Shown here in pieces: positions 44,187-53,526 of a stretch of 64,000 nt of DNA. Source of the DNA: JACCZX01 sp963829995 (GTDB lineage: Bacteria > Pseudomonadota > Gammaproteobacteria > Burkholderiales > Burkholderiaceae_F); contig CAWHKW010000004.1 in NCBI GenBank assembly GCA_963829995.1, forward strand, positions 186,001-250,000, given 5' to 3'. Position numbers and translations under genes: made by a program. How positions within the stretch are numbered: position 1 is the first letter of the stretch; every line of letters starts with the position of its first letter. The notes beneath the pieces are model-generated. The model saw only the letters and a program-made list of their open reading frames with translations, was not told where the DNA came from and ran no database searches.

Positions 44187-44189
44187 AAG

Positions 44190-45362
44190 ATGATTCGTCC
44201 AACGATCGACGCATTGCCCGCGTCGCGCATTCGCGAAGTCGCCAACGCTGGCATTGGCCGCTCCGATATTCTGAAATTCTGGTTCGGCGAAGGCGATCAG
44301 GTCACACCCGCCTTTATCCGCGACGCCGCGAAGCGCGCGCTCGATGCCGGCGAAACGTTCTACAACCATAACCTTGGGCTGATCGAGCTGCGCGAAGCGC
44401 TGGCTGCGTATGCCAACCGCCTTCACGCTCCCGCTGAACGCATCGACGTTGACCGTATTGCCGTCACCAGCGCAGGCGTACATGCGCTTTCGCTGATCGA
44501 TCAGGCGCTGATCGATCCCGGCGATCGCGTCGTCATCGTCACGCCGGTGTGGCCGAACCTGACCGCGATGCCGCGCATCATGAGCGCTGATGTCGTACCG
44601 GTTTCATTGACGTGCCGCCATGGCGTGTGGTCGCTCGACTTGCAGCAGCTTCTCGACGCAGCGACTCCAAACACGCGGATCGTGCTGGTGAACTCGCCGA
44701 ACAATCCGACCGGCTGGACGATGCCGCAGAGCGACTGGGATCAACTGCTCGCGCATTGCCGCCGGCACGGCATCTGGCTCGTCAGCGACGATGCGTACGA
44801 GCGCATCGTGTTCGAGCCTTCGATGACGATCAACGGCCATGCGCCGAGCGTGCTGTCGCAGATCAGTGACGACGATCGCGTGATCAGCGCCAATACATTT
44901 TCGAAAAGCTGGACGATGACCGGATGGCGGCTCGGCTGGATCGTTGCGCCACGCACCTTTATCTCGCAGTTGGGCAAGGTGATCGAATTCAATACATCGT
45001 GCGCGCCGCCATTCGTGCAGCGCGCAGGACTGGTCGCCGTCAACGAGGGCGAATCGTGCGTACAACAAACCGTCGCACGCCTGCACGCATCACGCGACTT
45101 GCTCGTATCCGCCTTGGCTGCCCTGCCAGGACTTGAAGTAGCGCCGCCGCCGGGCGCGATGTATCTGTTCTTCCGCATTGCCGGCCGCAGCGATGACAGT
45201 GTCGCGCTGGCCAAGCAATTGGTCGCCGAAGCTGGACTCGGTCTCGCGCCCGGTGCGGCGTTCGGCCCTGAGGGCGAAGGCTATCTGCGTTGGTGCTTCG
45301 CTGCTTCCGAAGCACTGTTGGCGCAAGGCGCTTCCCGGCTGGCCGCCTATTTGAGCCGGTAA
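44190..45362 (+). CDS. PLP-dependent aminotransferase, class I/II
   Basis: Fold-type I aminotransferase of 390 residues. The PLP lysine is in NTFSKSWTMTGWRLG, with NSPNNPTGWTM, SDDAYERIVFE and C-terminal LRWCFAAS. It resembles aspartate/aromatic aminotransferases of the AspC family. Its role in a sugar-acid operon may be to transaminate a keto-acid product; this is inference. The gene ends at a terminator-like hairpin shared with the convergent dcp gene. Confidence 0.87.
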   Translation: MIRPTIDALPASRIREVANAGIGRSDILKFWFGEGDQVTPAFIRDAAKRALDAGETFYNHNLGLIELREALAAYANRLHAPAERIDVDRIAVTSAGVHALSLIDQALIDPGDRVVIVTPVWPNLTAMPRIMSADVVPVSLTCRHGVWSLDLQQLLDAATPNTRIVLVNSPNNPTGWTMPQSDWDQLLAHCRRHGIWLVSDDAYERIVFEPSMTINGHAPSVLSQISDDDRVISANTFSKSWTMTGWRLGWIVAPRTFISQLGKVIEFNTSCAPPFVQRAGLVAVNEGESCVQQTVARLHASRDLLVSALAALPGLEVAPPPGAMYLFFRIAGRSDDSVALAKQLVAEAGLGLAPGAAFGPEGEGYLRWCFAASEALLAQGASRLAAYLSR

Positions 45363-45380
45363 CCGCGTGACTCGATAAAT

Positions 45381-45405
45381 ACAGCAGCCTTACGCAGGCT
45401 GCTGT
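45381..45405. terminator. Bidirectional terminator-like hairpin overlapping dcp 3' end
   Basis: ACAGCAGCCT (45381-45390) pairs with AGGCTGCTGT (45396-45405) across a five-base loop. It lies between convergent genes, and its right arm encodes the final residues EQQPA of the dcp product. No long T tract is present. Confidence 0.5.
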
Positions 45406-47444
45406 TCGACAAGTCCCCGCTTGATCAACAGTGGCTTGACCGTTGCATCGCGGCCACGAAATGCGCGATACGCGGCGCGGGGCTCGATCGTGTTGCCCGA
45501 CGAATAAACATACTTCAACAGGCGCGACGCAACCGCGGGATCGAACGGATTGCCGGCTTCGACAAACGCGTCGTAGCCGTCGGCATCGAGCACCTCAGCC
45601 CACATGTACACGTAATAGCCCGCCGCGTAGCTCGAGCTCGAAAACAGGTGCGCAAAATGCGGCAGCCGGTGCCGCAGCACCATCTCGCGCGGCATGCCTA
45701 GGCGCGCGAGTTCTTCCTGCTCGAACTGGGTGATGTCGACACCGTCATCCGACACCTGCGCGTGCAGCGCCATGTCGAGTAACGCACACGCGGTGTACTC
45801 GACGGTCTCGAACCCTTGGTTGAAGCGCCGCGCCTTCTGCAAGCGCTCGATCAATGCATCTGGAATCGGCGCGCCGGTGTCGACGTGCAGCGCGTGCTTC
45901 CTCAGCACCTCGGGCTCCAGCGCCCAGTGTTCGAACAACTGCGACGGCAGCTCGACGAAGTCGCGGAGCACACGCGTGCCCGACAGCCGCTCATACGTGA
46001 CCTGCGACAGCAGGCCGTGCAGCCCATGTCCGAATTCGTGGAACAGCGTGCGCACGTCGTCGAGCGACAGTAGTGTCGGCGAGCCCTTGGCGAAATTGTT
46101 GTTGTTGACGACGATCGGCAGTACATCGCCGTCGATGCGCGACTGCGATCGATAGTGGCTCATCCACGCGCCGCCGCGCTTGGTCGGCCGCGCGAAGTTG
46201 TCGTGCAGGAACACGCCGATCGGATATTCGCCGCGCCGCACTTCGTATGCGCGCACGTCGGGGTGATACGCCGCGATGTCCGGCCGCCTGACAAACTCGA
46301 TGCCGAATAATCGATGCGCGCAATCGAACGCAGCCTCAACCATTTTGTCGAGCGCGAAGTACGGTTTGACCATCGCATCGTCGATGGAATAGCGCTCTCT
46401 GCGCAGGAGCTCCGCGTAGTAGCGCCAGTCCCAAGGCGCGAGATCGGCCGGCTCGCCGCGCTGTGTCGCGATCGCGCGCAGCGCCTGGACCTCTGCCGCG
46501 GCCTTCGACTTCGCTGGCTCCCATATGTTTTCGAGCAGCTTGGCGACTGCGTCCGGCTTGCCCGCCATCCGGTCGACCAGTGCATAGTCGGCAAAGGTGG
46601 CATAGCCGTTGAGCCGCGCCTGCTCGGCACGCAGCTTCAAAATTTCGCGGGCGACCGGGCGGTTGTCGTGCGCACCGTCGCTCTCGCCGCGCCGCGACCA
46701 CGCATTGAACACCTGCTCTCGCAGGTCGCGCCGCGCTGAGTGCGTCAGAAAAGGAATGACCAGCGAACGGCTAAGCGTGATCGCCGCCGCTTCGGGCCGA
46801 CCGCGCTCTGCCGCCGCGTTCCGCGCGGCAACGCGTAGCGAGTCGGGTAACCCTTGCAGATCCTCTTCCCTGTTCAGCCATAGGCACCAGCTGGCTTCGT
46901 CCGCCAGAACATTCTGTGCAAACGTCGTCTGCAGCTGCGCGAGGCGCTCGACGATCTCGCTCAACCGCGCCTTCGCCGCCGTCGACAACCGCGCGCCGGC
47001 CAGGATCGAATCCAGGTGCACACGCTCGAGCAGGCGTAGCTGCTCGGCGTTCAACGACAGCTCCGAGCGCTTCGCGTGCAGTGAGTCGACGCGGCCGAAC
47101 AGCTTCTCGTCAAGCAGGATCGCATTGTCGTGCGCAGCGAGCATCGGCGCGACGTCGCGCTCGACCGCCTGCAGTTCCGGCGAGGTTTCGGATGCCGTCA
47201 GGTTGAAGAACAACTGCTCGGTGCGTGTCAGCAGCCGGCCACTACGGTCGAGCGCAGCGATCGTGTTCTCGAACGTCGGCACATCGGAAGCGTTCGCGAT
47301 GCGGTCGATCTCCGCGCGGTGCGCGGCCATTGCCTGCTCGAATGCGGGTGCGAAATGCTCGGGTCGCACCCGTTGGAACGGTGGCAGACCGAACGGCTCG
47401 TCCCAGTCTTCTAAAAGAGGATTGTTGTGATCTGCGTTGTCCAT
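45390..47444 (-). CDS. dcp: Peptidyl-dipeptidase Dcp (M3 metallopeptidase)
   Basis: Zinc metallopeptidase of 684 residues that removes dipeptides from peptide C-termini. The sequence parallels E. coli Dcp along its length. The zinc site is TLFHEFGHGLHGL, with the third ligand in the helix containing DFVELPSQLFEHWA. Other conserved parts are YHPDVRAYEV, GGAWM and HLFSSSSYAAGYYVYMWAEVLDADGY. There is no signal peptide, so it should be cytoplasmic. It stands alone, divergent from the DUF1800 gene. Confidence 0.92.
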   Translation of the reverse strand: MDNADHNNPLLEDWDEPFGLPPFQRVRPEHFAPAFEQAMAAHRAEIDRIANASDVPTFENTIAALDRSGRLLTRTEQLFFNLTASETSPELQAVERDVAPMLAAHDNAILLDEKLFGRVDSLHAKRSELSLNAEQLRLLERVHLDSILAGARLSTAAKARLSEIVERLAQLQTTFAQNVLADEASWCLWLNREEDLQGLPDSLRVAARNAAAERGRPEAAAITLSRSLVIPFLTHSARRDLREQVFNAWSRRGESDGAHDNRPVAREILKLRAEQARLNGYATFADYALVDRMAGKPDAVAKLLENIWEPAKSKAAAEVQALRAIATQRGEPADLAPWDWRYYAELLRRERYSIDDAMVKPYFALDKMVEAAFDCAHRLFGIEFVRRPDIAAYHPDVRAYEVRRGEYPIGVFLHDNFARPTKRGGAWMSHYRSQSRIDGDVLPIVVNNNNFAKGSPTLLSLDDVRTLFHEFGHGLHGLLSQVTYERLSGTRVLRDFVELPSQLFEHWALEPEVLRKHALHVDTGAPIPDALIERLQKARRFNQGFETVEYTACALLDMALHAQVSDDGVDITQFEQEELARLGMPREMVLRHRLPHFAHLFSSSSYAAGYYVYMWAEVLDADGYDAFVEAGNPFDPAVASRLLKYVYSSGNTIEPRAAYRAFRGRDATVKPLLIKRGLVEQQPA

Positions 47445-47657
47445 CGGCGGAGGGCGTCGTGTGTAACCGCTAACGATACCGAATCGTCCGCTCGTCTGCG
47501 GAGATGTGCAGCACTTCGGTGCGATGCCGACAGACTTTTGGGCCGGGTCACCGCGCCTCCTGCGTCTGATGTTTACAGGCGTTTCGCTTTGTAACCCCGC
47601 TTCCCGGCCGGTCGATGGCCGTGCACATTCGGTTCACGGATGGATTGGGAGAACACG

Positions 47658-49350
47658 ATGGATCAAATGTCTGCTCGCAACATGGCGCGCATTCTCTTTG
47701 CCGCAGCGGTCGCGGCCACGACCATAAGTATCACTGCGTGCGGCGGAGGATCGTCGCCCGCACCCGCGCCTTCTCCTGCGCCACCCTCCGCGGGCCCGAC
47801 CGCCGATGAAGCCGCGCGGTTTTTGACGCAGGCCACCTTCGGCCCGACTGATAGCGACATCGCGCGCGTGCAATCGGTTGGTTATGCAGCGTGGCTCGAC
47901 GAGCAATTCGCGCTGCCGGCAACGCCTCATCTGCCATACGTGCAGGCGAACTTCACTCCAGGTGCCAACACCGCCAACTTCAACTTCATGCAGGACTCGT
48001 TCTGGCAGCAGGCGATTCCTGCGCCAGATCAGCTGCGACAGCGCGTGAAGTTCGCGCTGTCGGAACTGGTCGTCGTATCCGGCGGCGACAACACGATCGC
48101 CGCGTACTCCGACGGTCTTGCGAACTACGCCGATCTGCTCGGGCAACACGCGTTTGGCAACTACCGGCAGTTGATCGAGGCGGTGGCCACGAGTCCGATG
48201 ATGGGCATCTATCTATCGCACCTCGGGAACAAGAAGGCCGACCCCGTCACGGGCGCTGTACCCGATGAAAATTTTGCGCGCGAGGTGACGCAGCTCTTCA
48301 CGATCGGCTTGTATCAGCTCAACCTCGATGGCACACCGGTGCTGGTCAACAACGCCCCGGTCGAGACGTACACCAACGCCGACGTCAGCGGACTCGCGCG
48401 CGTGTTCACCGGCTGGGGCTGGGCTGCGACGGGAACTTCGAACGCAGAGTTTCGCGGCGCGGTAGTTACCGATCCGCAACGCACGGTCAAGCCGATGAAG
48501 ATGTATGCGAACTATCACGAGACCGGCGCGAAGAGTTTCCTCGGCACCACGATTCCCGCCGGAACATCGGGCGAGCAAAGCCTGGCGCTCGCGCTCGACC
48601 GCCTGTTCAATCATCAGAACCTGTGTCCGTTCATCAGCCGGCAGCTGATCCAGCGCCTGGTCACCAGCAACCCGAGCGCGGCATACACGGGGCGGGTCGC
48701 CGCGGCGTGCGTCAACAACGGCCAGGGCGTGCGTGGCGACATGAAGGCGATGCTGCGCGCGATCCTGCTCGACACCGAGGCGCGCGACGCGAGCAAGATC
48801 GCCGATCCGCAATTTGGCAAGGTGCGCGAGCCTGTAGTGCGGCTGGCGAACTGGGCGCGCTGCTTCAAGGCGACGTCGGCGTCAGGCAACTGGACGATTC
48901 GCAATCTCGACAGCGCGGCGACATCGATCGGCCAACAGCCGTGGCGCTCGCCGTCGGTGTTCAACTTTTTCCGCCCTGGCTACGTGCCGCCGAACACCGC
49001 GATCGCCGCTGCGGGCCTGGTCGCGCCCGAGTTTCAGCTGATCGGCGAAACCTCGGTGGCGGGATACACCAATTCCATGCAGAGCATCATTCAATCAGGA
49101 GTCGGCATCGGTACTCCGCGTGACGTGCGCGCCGATTACACCAGCGACATCGCTCTTGCTGGCAACGCCGACGCGCTGCTCGACCGTATCAATCGCTGCC
49201 TGATGTACGGCACGATGGACACCGCCCTGCGCAACGATCTGCGCACTGCCATCAACGCAATCGCGATGACCGGCAACGGGCCCAACGAATCGCGTCTACG
49301 CAGCCATCCTGCTGACGATGGCGTCCCCCGAATATCTGGTGCAGAAGTAG
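47658..49350 (+). CDS. DUF1800 family protein, putative lipoprotein, frameshifted at C-terminus
   Basis: Exported protein of about 563 residues. The signal peptide ends in ITACGGG, a good lipobox, followed by a Pro/Ala-rich stretch, then the DUF1800 domain beginning ADEAARFLTQATFGPT and including NFAREVTQLFTIGLY, DVSGLARVFTGWGW and PSVFNFFRPGYVPP. The expected end (AAILLTMASPEYLVQK) is in the +1 frame, with the stop at 49348-49350; one surplus base near 49290 breaks the frame. The ATG at 47658 has GGGAG upstream. DUF1800 and DUF1501 genes are usually paired; their function is not established. Confidence 0.87.
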
Positions 49351-49359
49351 GAGACCGCC

Positions 49360-50737
49360 ATGACCACCCAAGCTTCCCGCCGCGAATTCCTGCGCCAGGC
49401 CTCCGCGCTGTCAATCGCCGGCACCGCGGCACCGTTCGCACTGAACCTCGCATCAATCGGCGCCGCGTCGGCACAGGTCCCCGGTGGCTACAAGGCGCTG
49501 GTGTGCGTATTCCTGTACGGCGCCAACGACGGCCACAACACGGTCGTGCCGTTCGATGCGCTCAACTACGGCAAGTACTCGGTCGGCCGCAGCGGAATCG
49601 CATGGGATCAGGCGACGCAGCTGACGCCGCTCGTGCCGATCACCCCGCTGCCCGGTGGCCTGCAGCTTTCGTTGCCGACGCCGCTGGCGCCGCTGGTGCC
49701 ACTGTTCGATCAGCAGAAATGCGCAGATCGTCTCCAACGTCGGTCCGCTGATCCAGCCGACAACGCGCGCGCAGTTTCAGACGCCTGGTTATCCATTGCC
49801 GCCGAAACTCTTTTCGCACAACGATCAGCAGTCGGTGTGGCAATCGTCGGCGCCAGAAGGTGCCAAGTACGGATGGGGCGGCCGCATCGGAGACCTGCTC
49901 GCCTCGCAGAACGGCAACAGCATCTTCACGTGCTTGAACGTGGCCGGCAACGCGGTCTTCTTGAGCGGGCAGCAGGCGCAGCCGTTTCAGCTCGACGCGA
50001 CGCAGGGCGCGGTGGGATTTGGCGCACTGACCGGCGGCACGCCGACGCTATACGGATCGGCAGCGGCATCCACCGCGCTGCGGACAGTCCTTACGCGCAA
50101 CCGCACGCACCTGTTCGAAAACGACACGGTCAAGGTCAACACGCGCTCGATCGACGCCAATGCGGCGCTGTCTGCCGCGCTCGCAGGGGCACCAGCGCTG
50201 ACGCCGCCGGCGGGCAACTCACTCGCGACACAACTTGCGATGGTCGCCAAAATCATCAGCGTCCGCAGCGCGCTCGGCGCCGCGCGCCAGGTATTTCTGG
50301 TATCGATGGGCGGCTACGACACTCATGCAAACCAGGTGACGACTCACACCAACCTGCTGACGCAGCTGGCGGCGGCGATTTCGTTCTTCCAGACGACGAT
50401 GGACACGATGGGCACCGCCAACGACGTGACGCTTTTCACCGCATCCGACTTCGGCCGCACGTTGATCCAGAACGGCGACGGCAGCGATCACGGCTGGGGC
50501 TCGCATCACTTCGTCGTCGGCGGCGGCGTCAAAGGCAAGGAAATCTACGGCGCGTTCCCCGACCTGACTCCGAACGTGGCGACCGACGCTGGCAATGGCC
50601 GGTTGATTCCCACAACGTCTGTCGAGCAGTACGCGGCCACGATGGCGAAATGGATGGGTGTCACCGATGCCAATTTGCCGGTGATCCTGCCGAATCTGGC
50701 CAACTTCTCGCAGCCAAATTTGGGCTTCATGAATTAG
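49360..50737 (+). CDS. DUF1501 family protein, Tat-exported, frameshifted
   Basis: Partner of the DUF1800 protein. It has a twin-arginine signal peptide (SRREFLRQASAL, ending ASAQ), then the DUF1501 start LVCVFLYGANDGHNTVVPF. After FDQQKCA the frame breaks, and IVSNVGPLIQP continues in the +1 frame to SMGGYDTH, FTASDFGRTL and HGWGSHHFVVGG, features of this sulfatase-like family. Removing one base near 49720 gives about 458 residues. It lies 9 bases after the DUF1800 stop, so the two are co-transcribed. Confidence 0.88.
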
Positions 50738-50793
50738 CAAACGAAGCAGGTATGCTGGCTGCTCCGTTATCGACCCACGATCGGAGTTCGACG

Positions 50794-51213
50794 ATGAGCA
50801 CACCGCTTCCTCCAGCCACGTTGGCTGCGCCCGCCGATTCGCTGGTCACGATTACGCACGTTGTGTACGCACTTCATACGCTCGGCCTCGTCGTCGGTGC
50901 GTTCGGCACGGCGTCGGTGGTCGGCATGTTCCTGTTCGGCTGGCCGTCGATCATTGCGGTCATCATCAACTATGTGAAGCGCAGCGACGTGCGCGGTACC
51001 TACCTCGATTCACACTTCTCGTGGCAGATAAGAACATTCTGGTGGGCGATGCTATGGGCGATCATCATCGGTGTGATCGGCGCATTGCTGGCGATCGTCA
51101 TCGTCGGCTTCGCGATCTGGATCATCGGCTTTTTCGCCCTGGGAATCTGGGCGATCTATCGCATCGCGCGCGGATGGTTGCGGCTAAAAGACCGGCAGCC
51201 GATGCCGGCCTAG
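50794..51213 (+). CDS. DUF4870-like small membrane protein
   Basis: Membrane protein of 139 residues with about three transmembrane helices, the last two joined as IIIGVIGALLAIVIVGF and IIGFFALGIWAIYRI. The ending IYRIARGWLRLKDRQPMP is typical of DUF4870-type proteins. Function unknown. GGAG lies 8 bases before the ATG. It follows the DUF1501 gene by 56 bases and is convergent with the peptidase. Confidence 0.75.
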   Translation: MSTPLPPATLAAPADSLVTITHVVYALHTLGLVVGAFGTASVVGMFLFGWPSIIAVIINYVKRSDVRGTYLDSHFSWQIRTFWWAMLWAIIIGVIGALLAIVIVGFAIWIIGFFALGIWAIYRIARGWLRLKDRQPMPA

Positions 51214-51215
51214 AA

Positions 51216-53249
51216 CTACCAGATCGAAATTTGCTCGGCCGGGCGCCGCATCATCGGGGCGTCAGCCGGGCAATTGAACGCTTCGGCAAACGCGGGAAAG
51301 TTGGCGAGCGGGCCGAGCACGCGGTAGCGCGCCGGCGAGTGATTACCCCTTCGCAACTGGTCGATTAGCGCTTCGGTCCGATACTTCGTGCGCCAGATCG
51401 TTGCAAACGACAAGAAAAATCGCTGCTCTGGCGTGTAGCCGTCGATTGCCGGTATCGGTCGGATAGATCGGCGCTTAAGAGCTAGCTGCAAACCGTCGTA
51501 AGCGACCTTCACTCCGCCCAGATCGGAAATGTTCTCGCCCAGTGTTTGCTGCCCGTTGATGGTCTGCTCTGGCAGCGGCGCATAGCCCGAATACTGCTGC
51601 GCGACTTTCGCAGCGCGCTCCTTGTAGCGCGCGACATCGTCGGCGTTCCACCACTCGGCCAGATTCCCGACTTCGTCATACTGCCGCCCGCGATCGTCGA
51701 AGTGATGCGTGATCTCGTGCCCGATCACGGCACCGATCCCGCCGAAGTTCACCGCATCATCGGCCTGCGCATCAAAAAACGGCGGCTGCAGGATCGCCGC
51801 TGGAAAAACGATCTCATTCAAGCCGCCGGCGAACGCGTTGACCAAATGCGGCGACGTGAACCAGCGCGCTCGATCAACTGGCTTGCCTAGATCAGCCAGT
51901 CGCTGTTGAAATTCCCACGCGTTCGCGCGCAGCCAGTTGCCCGCGTAATCGTCGCGCGCGATGCGAAGACCGTCGTACGTTTTCCAGCGATCCGGAAACC
52001 CAATCTTCAACACCATCGCATCGAGCTTGCCGATTGCACGTACCTTGGTCGGGGCGCTCATCCAGTCGAGTCTCTCGATGCGCGCACGCAGCGCGGCTTT
52101 GATGTCTGTGGTCATCGCCACTGCACGCGCTTTCGCTGCGGGCGAGAACGCCCGCACGACATACAGCTGGCCCAGACCTTCGGCCAGCGGCTCCGACCCG
52201 AAATCCCCGGTTATACGAACAATGACCTGCTCGGCGCGCGGTGGCTGTGCTTCGAGCCCGCGAATCGCACTGCTGCGATATTCGAAGTGCGCGTTGACGT
52301 ACTCAGCGGGCAAGGCCGGCGCTGCCGCGTCGAGCACATGCTGACGCAGATACGCGCGCCACACGGCAAGCGGCGTTGCCGCAGCTGCGATTGCGACCTG
52401 CTGAGCGAACTTGGGGGACGTTACGTTGAACTCGGAAGCGCGGTCGATTCCGAGGGCCGCAAAGTACGTCGCCCAATTTAGTCCGGGGGCGAGCTTCGCC
52501 AGCGATTCAATGGTGTGCAGGTTGTAAACGACGTTCGGGTCACGCCGCTCGATGCGCGTCATCGATGCGCGCGCCAGATCGGTTTCAAGCGCGAACACGG
52601 CGCTGATCATCGCCGTATCTGAGTCGCCGCCCGACAGCTTCGCGAATCGAAGGCGATACCCGTCGTACGCCTTGCGCAAGCTGAGCGTGCGGGCATCGTC
52701 ACGAAAGTAATCGTCACGATCGGGCAGGCCGAGCCCCGATTGATCGAGCACGGCAACATAACGGCGCTTGTCCTTGTCATCGGGACGCACCGAAACAGAA
52801 AACGGCGCCGGAATTCGATACAGCGCCATGGTGGCCAGCAACGCCGGGAGGCGCGAACGATCATTCAACGCATCGATCTGCGATAACAGCGGTGCGAGCG
52901 ACATCAATCCGCGTTTTTCGATCGCCAGCAAATCCATGCCGCTCGCGTAGTACTCCGCAGCGAGCCGCTTGCCCGGCGTGTCGAGCCGCTCCGGTTGGCG
53001 CACGGCTTCGTTCAATGCGTCTTCGACGATGCGGCGGCTGGCATCACGCAGCCCGTCGAAGCTGCCGATCCGCGCTTTATCGGCCGGGATCGGCGTACTG
53101 GCCTGCCACTTCCCGTTCACATGCCGGTCGAAGTCGGTACACGCGGCTACATCGGAAGAAAGGCCGGCAAGATCGAGTGCAGATGCGGCCGCCGAAGATG
53201 TAGCTGCCGGCAGCACGGCAACTAGAAAGAAAACGGCGCGAAGTGACAT
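51216..53249 (-). CDS. M13 family zinc metallopeptidase (neprilysin-like)
   Basis: Secreted or periplasmic zinc endopeptidase of about 677 residues with a signal peptide (about 1-22, ending SSAAA). The peptidase core has NAFAGGLNEIVFPAAILQPPFF, the zinc motif GHEITHHFDDRG, and ENISDLGGVKVAY, which carries the third ligand Glu. The C-terminus ends in Trp as in other M13 enzymes. The ATG at 53249 was chosen for the signal peptide; the longer frame upstream gives no homology. M13 enzymes cleave oligopeptides. Confidence 0.92.
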   Translation of the reverse strand: MSLRAVFFLVAVLPAATSSAAASALDLAGLSSDVAACTDFDRHVNGKWQASTPIPADKARIGSFDGLRDASRRIVEDALNEAVRQPERLDTPGKRLAAEYYASGMDLLAIEKRGLMSLAPLLSQIDALNDRSRLPALLATMALYRIPAPFSVSVRPDDKDKRRYVAVLDQSGLGLPDRDDYFRDDARTLSLRKAYDGYRLRFAKLSGGDSDTAMISAVFALETDLARASMTRIERRDPNVVYNLHTIESLAKLAPGLNWATYFAALGIDRASEFNVTSPKFAQQVAIAAAATPLAVWRAYLRQHVLDAAAPALPAEYVNAHFEYRSSAIRGLEAQPPRAEQVIVRITGDFGSEPLAEGLGQLYVVRAFSPAAKARAVAMTTDIKAALRARIERLDWMSAPTKVRAIGKLDAMVLKIGFPDRWKTYDGLRIARDDYAGNWLRANAWEFQQRLADLGKPVDRARWFTSPHLVNAFAGGLNEIVFPAAILQPPFFDAQADDAVNFGGIGAVIGHEITHHFDDRGRQYDEVGNLAEWWNADDVARYKERAAKVAQQYSGYAPLPEQTINGQQTLGENISDLGGVKVAYDGLQLALKRRSIRPIPAIDGYTPEQRFFLSFATIWRTKYRTEALIDQLRRGNHSPARYRVLGPLANFPAFAEAFNCPADAPMMRRPAEQISIW

Positions 53250-53526
53250 TCGTAGACGAGCGAGCAGGAGCCGAGCGAGGATACGCGAGGCTCCCTTCGA
53301 CCGGCGGGCGCTGAAACGACGGCAGCCGCGCGGGAACGGTGCGTGCAACGCCGCAGCGCACGATGGATCGCAATTGCCTGCAGTGGTACCCTCGCGCCCT
53401 GCTCGACACGAGTCAAGCGCCGACCGCGCCCACAAGGCGCCGAGTCTGCAAATACTGCGGCCGGTCACGACGAATCCGACGTTCAGTGACCGACTTCCAA
53501 AAACACAATTTTTGGCCGGAGACTGA
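53250..53526. promoter_or_regulatory. Divergent promoter region, M13 peptidase and ferredoxin oxidoreductase
   Basis: This 277-base gap separates two divergent genes and must hold both promoters. I see GGAG just before the oxidoreductase start but no convincing operator, repeat or small gene. Confidence 0.4.

Noticed and set aside
43086..44483. Long - strand open frame of 465 codons
   Set aside because: It is antisense to the Ldh2 and aminotransferase genes, whose proteins are clearly conserved; its translation shows no domain and has the Arg/His-rich bias of a GC-rich shadow frame.
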